This document shows positions 30,657 through 38,706 of a stretch of DNA of 64,000 bases, in pieces. The position numbers and the translations under genes were made by a program. Source of the stretch: Priestia aryabhattai (lineage in GTDB: Bacteria > Bacillota > Bacilli > Bacillales > Bacillaceae_H); the NCBI RefSeq assembly GCF_023715685.1, contig NZ_JAMBOQ010000001.1, positions 682,001 to 746,000 on the forward strand. The letters are read 5' to 3'. Numbering within the stretch: position 1 is the stretch's first letter; the number at the start of each line of letters is the position of its first letter. The notes below the pieces were generated by a model. That model saw nothing but the letters and a program-made list of their open reading frames with translations. It had not been told where the DNA came from and did not search any database.

Positions 30657-30681
30657 ATTCTCTTCTCCTTCATCATCCACA

Positions 30682-31248
30682 TTATGATTTAATCAGTGAT
30701 AAAACTTCAGCTCTAGAACTTGCATCGTGTTCTAACACTCCACGCACAGCAGAAGTGATTGTCATAGCCCCAGGCTTTTTAATGCCTCGCATGGTCATGC
30801 ACATGTGCTCTGCTTCGACTACTACCATTACCCCGTGCGGCTCTAATGTTTCCACAATAGAATCCGCCACTGTAGATGTAATTCTCTCCTGCAGCTGAGG
30901 ACGTTTCGCAACAGCTTCTACCGCTCTTGCCAGCTTACTTAAACCGGTCACTCGTCCGCCTTTCGGAATATACGCAACATGAGCTTTTCCGTAAAAAGGA
31001 ACTAAATGGTGTTCACACATAGAGTAAAAAGGAATATCTTTTACAAGCACTAGCTCTTCATGATCTTCTCCAAAAACGGTTTTAAAATGCTCTTTTGGAT
31101 CTTCATTCAACCCTGAAAAGACTTCTTCATACATTTTAGCTACTCGCTTTGGTGTATCTAGTAACCCTTCACGGTTTGGATCTTCGCCAATCGCTTCTAA
31201 AATTAGTCTCACAGCTTGTTCGATCTGTGGTTTATTTACAGATGACAT
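30682..31248 (-). CDS. mtrA: GTP cyclohydrolase I
   Basis: First step of folate synthesis, GTP to dihydroneopterin triphosphate (folE family). The zinc and active-site motifs are [20 protein letters not shown] (near residue 107) and the later EAEHMCM. 188 residues from ATG 31248, which follows GGAGGG. It forms an operon with mtrB, 25 bases downstream. Confidence 0.97.
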   Translation of the reverse strand: MSSVNKPQIEQAVRLILEAIGEDPNREGLLDTPKRVAKMYEEVFSGLNEDPKEHFKTVFGEDHEELVLVKDIPFYSMCEHHLVPFYGKAHVAYIPKGGRVTGLSKLARAVEAVAKRPQLQERITSTVADSIVETLEPHGVMVVVEAEHMCMTMRGIKKPGAMTITSAVRGVLEHDASSRAEVLSLIKS

Positions 31249-31291
31249 GTTGTTGCCCTCCAATTCGTTGCATTACGACTTTATGAAAAAA

Positions 31292-31320
31292 ATTCTAGCA
31301 TATGTATATACCAAAGGCAA
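31292..31320 (-). promoter_or_regulatory. Sigma-A promoter of mtrAB
   Basis: TTGCCT (31315-31320) and TAGAAT (31292-31297) on the minus strand are 17 bases apart. It begins right after the old hbs terminator. Confidence 0.6.
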
Positions 31321-31324
31321 AAAA

Positions 31325-31350
31325 GAAAGGTCGCAAATGTGCGACCTTTC
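31325..31350 (-). terminator. Original hbs terminator, cut off from hbs by the element
   Basis: Eleven-base arms GAAAGGTCGCA and TGCGACCTTTC with a following T-run on the minus strand. It lies 47 bases after the displaced hbs stop codon and now follows only the remnant. Confidence 0.75.
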
Positions 31351-31396
31351 AAAGCTCTTCATCAACGGCTATGAATAAAGCCATTTTATGTAGATA

Positions 31397-31430
31397 TTAT
31401 TTTACAGCATCTTTAAGAGCTTTACCTGGT
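31397..31430 (-). pseudogene. Displaced 3' end of hbs (element left junction)
   Basis: On the minus strand this reads codons for [10 protein letters not shown] and a stop, the exact C-terminus of HBsu, but with codons different from those now in hbs. It is best read as the native hbs tail pushed 12.3 kb away by insertion. Upstream of the proline codon the similarity to hbs stops at once. Confidence 0.9.
31419..31430. repeat. 12-bp core repeat, left copy (attL)
   Basis: GCTTTACCTGGT, identical to 43702-43713. The bases on each side of the two copies differ, so the exchange must lie within these 12 bp. Confidence 0.85.
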
Positions 31431-31825
31431 AATCTACTATTAAAAATATAATACTAAAAAAACACAAGGGTATCAACAGGTAAATAGTATTCAAAGTTCA
31501 CTAACTAATCTAAATGTTCAGTGAACCTTATTTAAAGAATGAGTAATACATACAGTATAGGAAATGACATTAGTTTTTAACAGGCTCTTAACAGGCTCTT
31601 TGTAGACTCTTACAACAACAACAACCATTAAGTTCTAACATAGTGGAGAGATACAGACTTAGGGACTTATAACAAAAATTAAAAAGGTATCACTATATTT
31701 GAATGCAACTACGTTAGAAAAGAATAAATAGTTGAACCCTCATATTCCTTCGCTATTATACATATCAATATGGGACATCCTAATTATAAAGGTATGTATA
31801 AACCATAATTTCAGGAGGAATGTAG
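31431..31825. other. Left-end non-coding region of the element
   Basis: AT-rich, about 395 bases, no credible gene. It holds the inverted repeat at 31490-31504, a second motif AGTGAAC at 31520-31526 facing GTTCACT at 31496-31502, and a tandem 11-bp repeat (TTAACAGGCTC twice, 31577-31598). These may be arm-type recombinase sites. Confidence 0.55.
31490..31504 (+). repeat. 15-bp subterminal inverted repeat, left copy
   Basis: TTCAAAGTTCACTAA, the perfect reverse complement of 43629-43643. It lies about 60 bases inside the left core. Confidence 0.8.
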
Positions 31826-32407
31826 ATGCGTAAATGTATCATTTGTTTATTTACCATTGCTTTACTGTTAAATTTAATCGCTTGTTCATCCACTTTAGCG
31901 AAGGAGGTATCCTATCCCAAAACAATAAAACAACAAATTAGGGCAAGTCTAGTTGAGTCAGTAAGAAATATTGATGTATCAGGACCACTAAAAGTAGTAA
32001 AGGTAACAAAGGTGCCGAAGCATAATTATTACACTGCTTTATTTGAGTTAAAAACTAAGTCGATGCAATATTTAGGTGATGCGTCATTTATCAAAGAAAA
32101 TGGCAAGTTTAAGCAAGTCGGTGCATTTAGCTTTGCAACAGATAAAGTAGAACAAACAACCATAACTGTAAACAACAAACTCTACAACGTTATTTATGGA
32201 GAAAATAAGGACAAACGCATTGGTTCAATTAATGCTGAATTGCTGAATAATCCATTTAAATATTCTATTGATGTTGTAGATGCCCCTTATTTTGTTCATT
32301 ATCAACAGTTACCCTCACGTTTCAAAATGAAGGATGCGTACCCAACTAAACTAAACTGCTTTAATCAATCTCATCAAGAGATGACATGGGGTGAATGCGC
32401 AAGATAG
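31826..32407 (+). CDS. Exported lipoprotein of unknown function (element cargo)
   Basis: A 193-residue protein with a signal peptide ending in the lipobox LIAC (Cys20), so it should be anchored outside the membrane. The mature part is rich in beta-strand-like segments and ends with two cysteines 15 residues apart (about 176 and 191), which could form a disulfide. No family recognised. ATG 31826 follows AGGAGG at seven bases. It is the first cargo gene from the left and is followed by its own terminator. Confidence 0.85.
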   Translation: MRKCIICLFTIALLLNLIACSSTLAKEVSYPKTIKQQIRASLVESVRNIDVSGPLKVVKVTKVPKHNYYTALFELKTKSMQYLGDASFIKENGKFKQVGAFSFATDKVEQTTITVNNKLYNVIYGENKDKRIGSINAELLNNPFKYSIDVVDAPYFVHYQQLPSRFKMKDAYPTKLNCFNQSHQEMTWGECAR

Positions 32408-32429
32408 CCCCATTAACGCATTCTTTTTT
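32393..32429 (+). terminator. Terminator overlapping the end of the lipoprotein gene
   Basis: Stem GAATGCG (32393-32399) / CGCATTC (32417-32423) followed by six T. Confidence 0.7.
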
Positions 32430-32532
32430 ATTTATCCATATTAATTTATATATTTGCGGAGTAAGTACGTATAACAGTTTAAATAATTTCTTTTGATAAG
32501 AGCACACTATTTATTAGGAGGTGTGTATTCTT

Positions 32533-32988
32533 ATGAAAAAAATAACTCTTATTACACTGATTGCATCTATTCTCTTACTCGTAAGCACTAGCATAGACGC
32601 TAAGGCACTTGCTTTTCCTGAATTACCAACGAAAGAAACATCTAAACAGTGGAGTGTTGAGGTTACAAAGCCAAATACTGAAGACCCTAACTTAGCAAAA
32701 GCAAAAAAAGGTGTTTATCACACCTATAGTCTAGACGTGGAAAACATAGGAAAAGACGTGCGTGATGTAAAAGTTCAATTATTTCGCAATGAAGCCAATT
32801 CGATTACAAAATACGGACTTTTGCCAACTACGGAACCACCACAACTTTCTCAAAAAGGTGGACACCCTTATCGTATTTCTAATTTCGGTTTATCTGAAAA
32901 AGCAACCGATTTAAACATTGTAATAACGTGGAAAGAACAAGGTGAAGAAAGAGAATACCAAGAAACGTTTACGTTTCATCAAAAATAG
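32533..32988 (+). CDS. Small secreted protein (element cargo)
   Basis: A 151-residue protein with a clear signal peptide (MKKITLITLIASILLLVSTS). The probable mature form is about 125 residues, without cysteine. It contains VYHTYSLDVENIGKDVRDVKV, a pattern typical of immunoglobulin-like extracellular domains. ATG 32533 lies nine bases from AGGAGGTG; the GTG at 32521 overlaps that site and is rejected. Function unknown. Confidence 0.82.
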   Translation: MKKITLITLIASILLLVSTSIDAKALAFPELPTKETSKQWSVEVTKPNTEDPNLAKAKKGVYHTYSLDVENIGKDVRDVKVQLFRNEANSITKYGLLPTTEPPQLSQKGGHPYRISNFGLSEKATDLNIVITWKEQGEEREYQETFTFHQK

Positions 32989-33016
32989 AGCCTCAGAATT
33001 AATGAGGCTCTATTTT
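32988..33016 (+). terminator. Terminator between convergent cargo genes
   Basis: Stem GAGCCTCA (32988-32995) / TGAGGCTC (33003-33010) followed by TATTTT. It ends the secreted-protein gene before ccdA, which is read from the other side. Confidence 0.7.
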
Positions 33017-33053
33017 AACGCAAATAAATCAACGTATCATTAGGTGGCTTATT

Positions 33054-33761
33054 CTAGAATCCTGTAAACCCTCTAAATAAGTGCGTGGTTAGAAATGCTG
33101 TTATGTTCGTCATCCAATCAAAGAATAAAATGAGACTCATAGTTATTGTTAGATAACCACTCATTTTTGCTATCCTACTTGCATATTTTTTTATCCACCC
33201 TGCTTTCCCTATAAAAAAAGACATGATAATAAAGGGTAAAGAAAAACCAAGCGCATAGGCACACATGTACAAAAAACCTTGTCCAGTATATAAACCTAAG
33301 CTCATCACTGTTCCTAATATCGGTCCTACACAGGGGGTCCAGCCAGCTGCATATCCTACACCAATCAAAGTTGTGCCTAGATAGCCTGATGGTCGATTTT
33401 TAAATGTCAGTCTTCTATCAGCCATTAAAAACCTTGGTTTCAGTATTCCTACCATAACTAGCCCAAAAAATAGTAGCAAAACTGCGACGAATTGGCGTAT
33501 CAAATCGCTATACTCGAAAAAAAGGCGATAAAGATATGTAGTTGATAATCCTAGAACGATAAAAATACTAGAAAAACCTATTACGAAACAAAAAGTATGC
33601 AACAAAGCTATTTTGTTAAACTTATTTTGCCCACTTTTTAAATCTTGGACTGATACACCTGTTATATAGGATAAAAAGGCAGGGTATAACGGTAAACAGC
33701 AAGGTGATATAAAAGACAATATACCTGCTCCAAACGCGACGAAAACATTTAACGAATTCAT
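33054..33761 (-). CDS. ccdA: CcdA-type thiol-disulfide membrane transporter (element cargo)
   Basis: CcdA carries electrons from cytosolic thioredoxin across the membrane to reduce extracytoplasmic disulfides, in cytochrome c maturation and spore formation. This 235-residue protein has six membrane spans and both redox motifs: SPCCLPLYP near residue 19 and WTPCVGP near residue 141. No CxxC thioredoxin-like partner (ResA or StoA) lies in the element, so it must use a host partner or another cargo protein. It starts six bases after the membrane protein gene upstream. Confidence 0.92.
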   Translation of the reverse strand: MNSLNVFVAFGAGILSFISPCCLPLYPAFLSYITGVSVQDLKSGQNKFNKIALLHTFCFVIGFSSIFIVLGLSTTYLYRLFFEYSDLIRQFVAVLLLFFGLVMVGILKPRFLMADRRLTFKNRPSGYLGTTLIGVGYAAGWTPCVGPILGTVMSLGLYTGQGFLYMCAYALGFSLPFIIMSFFIGKAGWIKKYASRIAKMSGYLTITMSLILFFDWMTNITAFLTTHLFRGFTGF

Positions 33762-33767
33762 AAAACA

Positions 33768-34391
33768 TCACCTACTCATTGTATAGTGTATTGATTTCGA
33801 TGAAACTTGTAATCCTTCGGGAATACCGTATTGAAACCAATTGCCTCGCTCTCCAAATCCTCCAGGATTATAATAATAAAGGTTTCCATCAATTTCGGTT
33901 ACAGCCGTAGGGTAAAGAGGATTTCCTGTGTAAACGTAGACACCTCTTTCTTCAGTTCCGAAAGGGAACATACCACGCTCATTTGGCATTACTATTTTTA
34001 TTGGAATACCGTGGTAATAAGGCTTCAGTCTATCTCGATAATGAGCAAACTCATCAAAATGACTACCAAAAGAAATTGCTCCATTGAACCATTCAGCATA
34101 AATAATGGTTAAAAGTAAGCAACCGATTAAAGATAAATGTCTTTTATTTTTTAAATTAATGGGTATTTCATATTTAGACAGAATGAAACAGATTAAAAGA
34201 AGTAACCCAATTTCTACAAAAGGCAGCCATAGATACATGGAGACATACTCTAATGAAAAAGGTTCAGGAAGTAGAAAAAGAAGGTAAAGTACTTGAAAGA
34301 TAAGAACATTCTTCAAAGCAACAGTACGTCTCAGAACCAAAACAAAGAGCCACATAAAAATAATAGCAATCGTGAAAAAACTAATTATCAC
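33768..34391 (-). CDS. Integral membrane protein of unknown function (element cargo)
   Basis: About 207 residues. Four hydrophobic segments lie in the first 110 residues, then a soluble C-terminal domain rich in Tyr and Gly (for example GNLYYYNPGGFGERGNW), probably outside the cell. GTG 34391 is preferred (six bases from GAGGG) over GTG 34400. It is coupled to ccdA (six-base gap), so the two products probably act together. No family recognised. Confidence 0.82.
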   Translation of the reverse strand: MIISFFTIAIIFMWLFVLVLRRTVALKNVLIFQVLYLLFLLPEPFSLEYVSMYLWLPFVEIGLLLLICFILSKYEIPINLKNKRHLSLIGCLLLTIIYAEWFNGAISFGSHFDEFAHYRDRLKPYYHGIPIKIVMPNERGMFPFGTEERGVYVYTGNPLYPTAVTEIDGNLYYYNPGGFGERGNWFQYGIPEGLQVSSKSIHYTMSR

Positions 34392-34522
34392 ACTGTTCAC
34401 CCTCTTTTTCTTAGTATGACAACTAATAAGGTTTGTCCTTAATTTTTATTCAAAGAAGGAAACTAATATTAATAGTAAATTAACACAAACTAAGTATTAT
34501 CTATACGAAAAGGAGACTCACC

Positions 34523-34942
34523 TTGAAAAAAATCATGGTCAGTTTAAGTTTTATTTTATGCTTAATTGCTTTTAAGGAAGTTGTAGAAGTTAGTGCTGAA
34601 ACTGAATACGTACCTCAAAATAAGCCACCCACAATAATGGAATTAGCTTTTCTTAGAGAGCTCGGACCTATTATATTGAATACCATGGAAAAACATGGTG
34701 ACCCACAACTTTTCACTTCTGGGCGTATGGAGAAAATAATAAGAAATAAACAGAATGACTTTTATGATGTAACAATAAGAGTAGTAGGATATGAAGGACC
34801 CATTAATCCTCCCTACAAATTAATACGTATCACCTTTCGGTTTCCTGGAGAAAATTATACAAAACATAGCGTCATACAGTATACACATAGAAATATTACG
34901 CCTGATGAATTTAGCAATCTCAGCAAGTTCGTTGATAGGTAA
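34523..34942 (+). CDS. Exported DUF3888-like protein (element cargo)
   Basis: A 139-residue protein with an N-terminal signal peptide (cysteine only within it). The motif YEGPINPPYKLIRITF matches the pattern of the DUF3888 family, as does the protein at 35601-36035. Function unknown. The TTG start follows AAGGAG with seven bases between. It is divergent from the ccdA pair. Confidence 0.8.
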   Translation: MKKIMVSLSFILCLIAFKEVVEVSAETEYVPQNKPPTIMELAFLRELGPIILNTMEKHGDPQLFTSGRMEKIIRNKQNDFYDVTIRVVGYEGPINPPYKLIRITFRFPGENYTKHSVIQYTHRNITPDEFSNLSKFVDR

Positions 34943-35025
34943 GGCGACTAATATACTTAATTTTAGAACAACAGTGATTATGTGTAAAAACAAACCAAGC
35001 AATATATGGACTGAGGTGTAGGTTT

Positions 35026-35472
35026 ATAAAAACAAATCTGAGGTTTGGATTCATTATTTTGTGTATTCCACTTTCTTTAAGCATGTGTAATGTAGTGAAA
35101 GCAAGTTTGGACGATACCCCTTTACCTTACTTGGAACCAAAATGTCCAGATGCTTCTTCTACGGTTAAAGTTAACGAAAGGGAAAAAGAAGAGGTACTTC
35201 TTGCATTGAACAAATTAGTACCAAAAGCTTATCCCTACAAGGAAAACAGCATATGGAAAGTAGAAGAAGCAAGACCACTATCATCACCACAAACATTTCG
35301 ACCATACTACAACTTAGCAAAAAACTTATGCGGGACAGGTGTTGCCAAAAATTCTTGGTTCATAAAATTACACTTCCCAAAAATCTCGCAAGGAGTAAGC
35401 GCATCTACTGGAATTATGTTTATCGCAAAAAATTCCAATAATGAATGGAACGTTTGGTACACATACAAATAG
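35026..35472 (+). CDS. Secreted protein with two cysteines, probable ATA start (element cargo)
   Basis: The frame is open from before 35026. A perfect signal peptide pattern, KTNLRFGFIILCIPLSLS, begins just after an ATA codon at 35026-35028. That codon lies seven bases from GAGGTG. A TTG at 35059 is the first standard start but would remove most of the signal peptide. Either ATA is used, or a former ATG has been lost and expression is weak. The mature part has two cysteines (in EPKCPD and NLCGTG). Function unknown. Confidence 0.7.
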   Translation: MKTNLRFGFIILCIPLSLSMCNVVKASLDDTPLPYLEPKCPDASSTVKVNEREKEEVLLALNKLVPKAYPYKENSIWKVEEARPLSSPQTFRPYYNLAKNLCGTGVAKNSWFIKLHFPKISQGVSASTGIMFIAKNSNNEWNVWYTYK

Positions 35473-35521
35473 ATGATATGAAATGGTAGGAAGTTCCTCA
35501 TATCCATAAACTGTTACATAA

Positions 35522-35560
35522 TAAAAAAAGGGCGCGGAAAGTTATTTCCACGTCCTTTTA
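35522..35560. terminator. Bidirectional terminator in the cargo region
   Basis: Arms AAAGGGCGCGGAAA and TTTCCACGTCCTTTT with A- and T-runs, between the convergent genes ending at 35472 and 35601. Confidence 0.75.
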
Positions 35561-35600
35561 CGTTACTATCCATATTTCGAACTACTTATAACGAAGAATT

Positions 35601-36035
35601 CTAAGCTGGGTCTCTGCATTCATACACTTCATGAGGTTTCAACTTTCTTACTTTAAATGACTTCATCTCCCAACCGTTGGTGTGATAATCACTTCTAATA
35701 GTCACTGTGAAAATATGAGAAGGTGGATTATGAGGACCAAAATAAGACATCCCTTCAAGTGTTGCTTCAAACATCATGGAGCCTGGATGGTCCAATTTTT
35801 TTATAGATAACACCCGCCGACAATCAAACCGTACTCCCTTACTATTTTTTGCACCGTAATATTTTTCTGCTGCCTGTGTCATTTGGGTATCTAATAAATC
35901 TATCACAGCATCCTCTAAAATATTTTCTCGTGTTGCTTTTGTTTTAGTTGGAAGATTTGCCCCTACAGGGGCTGCTGAAAGAGTTATGAAGACAAATGTC
36001 ATGATTATAGATAAAGTCCATAGACGGTTTTTCAT
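35601..36035 (-). CDS. Exported DUF3888 protein with two cysteines (element cargo)
   Basis: A 144-residue protein with a signal peptide (cleavage probably near the AAPVGA segment). Features of DUF3888 are AEKYYGAK and the GPHNPPSHIFTVTIRS segment. Cysteines occur only in FDCRR and YECRD. ATG 36035 follows GAAAGGAA. It is the second gene of a minus-strand pair with 36107-36559. Confidence 0.83.
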   Translation of the reverse strand: MKNRLWTLSIIMTFVFITLSAAPVGANLPTKTKATRENILEDAVIDLLDTQMTQAAEKYYGAKNSKGVRFDCRRVLSIKKLDHPGSMMFEATLEGMSYFGPHNPPSHIFTVTIRSDYHTNGWEMKSFKVRKLKPHEVYECRDPA

Positions 36036-36106
36036 TCCATTAAATTCCTTTCATATTTGATTCAAGAATTAGGTTCAGAACCATCATAATCACCATTTTA
36101 AAACGA

Positions 36107-36559
36107 TTAATTGCACGTTTTTATTACTCCTTGCAATACAGGAGGTCCAAGCTTTTCAGTTTTCGAATTCGAAAGACGAACCTGTACTTTCACATTTTTT
36201 ATATCTGCCGTGATTAAATCAAAGCGTCCCGCCCACGTAGGACCATCCTCTTCTGGCGTTGGATACATACGAAATCGCCAACTAATTTCATTTGGTATGG
36301 TTGCATATCCTTCATAACTATCATATTGACCGTAAGACGATGGTGTTGGGAGATGAGCTCCTAGAATACTGATATTTGTTCTAGCGATACTAGATGTTTT
36401 TAATTGAACTTCGTAAATTAAAGCTGACCCCTTAGCGTTTTTTAGTCCCTTATTGATAGGGTCTAATGCAATCGTACAGGGCATTTTATCAGCATGTGTT
36501 TGAAGTGGATAAGTAACTGTACTTACGAGTGTAAATAAGACAAAAACAAAAGTTTTCAT
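36107..36559 (-). CDS. Secreted protein with terminal cysteine pair (element cargo)
   Basis: A 150-residue protein with signal peptide MKTFVFVLFTLVSTVTY. In the mature part, cysteines sit near each end (28 and 149), as if to close the chain with a disulfide. The strand-rich middle (VYEVQLKTSS-like and VKVQVRLS segments) suggests a beta-sandwich. Function unknown. It is the first gene of the minus-strand pair. Confidence 0.8.
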   Translation of the reverse strand: MKTFVFVLFTLVSTVTYPLQTHADKMPCTIALDPINKGLKNAKGSALIYEVQLKTSSIARTNISILGAHLPTPSSYGQYDSYEGYATIPNEISWRFRMYPTPEEDGPTWAGRFDLITADIKNVKVQVRLSNSKTEKLGPPVLQGVIKTCN

Positions 36560-36856
36560 GTAGTATAGCTCCTTAATTTTTTGTTATGTTTCCCTATACG
36601 GAGCTAACTTATAACATTCTTTATATGTACGTGCTAACGGTGTATGTGTAATCTACTGTAAATATACCTAAGAACTCTAAAATGTTTATATTACCTATTA
36701 AAAATCAGCCAAAGTACACTAATAATTCAGAATTTTTAGTGTAATTTGAGTGAACAATGTATTATAATTCAAATTATAAGTTGTTGGAATATATTTGAAA
36801 GTTCAATTGTAGTACCTACCTCAATAACATCTATATAAATAGAAGGGAGATAAACA
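36560..36856. other. Divergent intergenic region before the recombination operon
   Basis: No gene seen. It should contain promoters for the minus-strand cargo pair and the plus-strand recombinase operon. A TATAAT at about 36762-36767 is a candidate -10 without a good -35. Confidence 0.4.
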
Positions 36857-37192
36857 ATGAATCAATCAAATCGACAATCGGAACACTATTCGAAAGATGA
36901 AGTAAGAGGAATTATCATTAACATGTTCTATGCTGCTACTGGGTTTGAACCTTACGAAGAGCTTATTGGGTTATTCACCTACATTGGGATTCAACGAACT
37001 GCTGAAGTCCTATGCTGTTACAAACAGTCTAAACATGTAAGAAATCCACTAGCTTGGTTTAGAAGAGCTATACAAGAGGGATACAAACCTTCAGACATAG
37101 CCGTGAAAAAGGATAAGAAAGTGGCAAGAAGAAACACTTACTCTTCGAGTAAACCATCAGATATTGAAATATATAATTGGCTGGAGGAATAA
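36857..37192 (+). CDS. Small protein at the head of the recombinase operon
   Basis: A 111-residue cytosolic protein of unknown function. It contains NPLAWFRRAIQEGYKPSD, a pattern seen near the C-terminus of some phage replication and DNA-binding proteins, followed by a basic segment. ATG 36857 follows AGAAGGGAG. It ends four bases before the first recombinase gene, so it probably works with it, perhaps as an accessory DNA-binding or directionality factor. That role is inference. Confidence 0.75.
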   Translation: MNQSNRQSEHYSKDEVRGIIINMFYAATGFEPYEELIGLFTYIGIQRTAEVLCCYKQSKHVRNPLAWFRRAIQEGYKPSDIAVKKDKKVARRNTYSSSKPSDIEIYNWLEE

Positions 37193-37196
37193 CTGA

Positions 37197-38702
37197 ATGA
37201 GTTTCGCTGATTTCTTTGTAATTGCCGATATATTAGATAACGATAAGAGATTGAAAGCCTTCGCTGAATACTACAACAAACTAAGAATAAATGGTTTACA
37301 TTATACGAATTTCTTTGCCGAAACTAATGTTATTTCCATTTGCACCCCTAACCATTCAACCCACCATGAAGCAACATCATTTCTATTACAATGTAAAAAT
37401 GAAAATTACTCAATAAACACAATTCGTAACTATGGATACCAAATGAAAAAGTTACTGGACTTTCTAATGCTTTGGGACATGGACATATTAGATGGAGATT
37501 TAATGATAATCCTAACTGGTTTCGTTGACTATTTACGACTAGTTGAAACCAAAGGAACTGCTGACTATCCTTTACCCGATAAAGCCATTGAATGGGCTGC
37601 TTTGGAATATGTACCTCTTCACAGAGAAGCGAGAACAGCAGGAAAGGTACTAACAATTCAAATGGACGAGTACGGTGGCAGAGAGAAGGTTCCATGGGGA
37701 AAATTACCTTCATCTTATGTTTCAAATATCGTATCCCTTGCTATTAAATATTTTATTTTCTTAAAGAGACGAACGCATAAATACAGTTACCTTAATCTCG
37801 GAGAGATTCCTGTAAAGAAAAAATACAAAGAAACATTTCTCTCAGGAACCTTAGGCAATGTTCAAGTTTCAGTATTCGATATTAAATACATTATGGACAG
37901 AGCTGGAATCGGGATAACTGGCTCTACAAAAAGATATACAGCACTCAAGGAAAGAATTCCTACAGTCACAGAAATGAATGTGTTCTTTTCATCTTTGCCT
38001 ACAAACAAAAGACAAAACACCTTCTTGTTTCACATTTTAAAATGTTTTGGACTAAGAGAATCGGAAGCTGCGAACCTAATGATAGACACATCAACTTTAC
38101 CAAAAAAATTACTTCGTTTAAATTACTTTGAAGCAATCGAACATTTGAAAGACCACTTACGTGGTGATGTTGAATTTGTTCCTAACATTGATAAGTGGGT
38201 ATGTAACGTCGTTAATAGAAATGATGCAATCGGTCATTTCCAGTCAAGAAATAAATCGTCCGAAGATAGAACAATACCCCTTTTCTTCTCCCAGGATGAA
38301 TTTTCATCACTCTTACTTGATGCACTGAAAGAAAGAGAATTAGTAATGAAAAGAGCAGGAAGTGAACACCCTTACTTATTTGTATCTAGGGCACCTTCTC
38401 GTATGGGCAAGCGTATCACTGGAAGAACGGTCTATGACAAATTAAAAAACACCTTATCTAATTACTTAGATAAAGAATCCGTTTTGCAAGAAATAACGCC
38501 ACATACTTTCAGACATTATTATGCAACATACTGCCTAAGAGTACTAAAGCACTCTGTTGAAGATGTACAACGTCGCCTAGGTCATTCAGATAAAGAAGTT
38601 ACTTTAGGGATATATTCACATTATTTACACGATAACAACAACGAATTAGAAGAAAAAGCAAGGGACATAAGTGACACTTTCCGTGTTGCATCTAAGGGGT
38701 GA
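37197..38702 (+). CDS. Tyrosine recombinase, first of three (TnpA-like)
   Basis: A 501-residue tyrosine recombinase. The C-terminal catalytic domain shows GLRESEAANL (catalytic Arg near residue 285), HTFRHYYATY (HxxR near residue 440) and GHSDKEVTLGIYSHY (His and nucleophile Tyr). An N-terminal SAM-like core-binding domain precedes it. It overlaps no neighbour but lies close to both. The organisation matches tnpA of Tn554-type transposons. Confidence 0.92.
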   Translation: MSFADFFVIADILDNDKRLKAFAEYYNKLRINGLHYTNFFAETNVISICTPNHSTHHEATSFLLQCKNENYSINTIRNYGYQMKKLLDFLMLWDMDILDGDLMIILTGFVDYLRLVETKGTADYPLPDKAIEWAALEYVPLHREARTAGKVLTIQMDEYGGREKVPWGKLPSSYVSNIVSLAIKYFIFLKRRTHKYSYLNLGEIPVKKKYKETFLSGTLGNVQVSVFDIKYIMDRAGIGITGSTKRYTALKERIPTVTEMNVFFSSLPTNKRQNTFLFHILKCFGLRESEAANLMIDTSTLPKKLLRLNYFEAIEHLKDHLRGDVEFVPNIDKWVCNVVNRNDAIGHFQSRNKSSEDRTIPLFFSQDEFSSLLLDALKERELVMKRAGSEHPYLFVSRAPSRMGKRITGRTVYDKLKNTLSNYLDKESVLQEITPHTFRHYYATYCLRVLKHSVEDVQRRLGHSDKEVTLGIYSHYLHDNNNELEEKARDISDTFRVASKG

Positions 38703-38706
38703 AAAG

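Noticed and set aside
33054..33761. The element's ccdA as the host's native ccdA moved here
   Set aside because: In B. subtilis ccdA lies elsewhere, and this copy sits inside the element with a private partner gene; more likely an additional copy, though I cannot see the rest of the genome.
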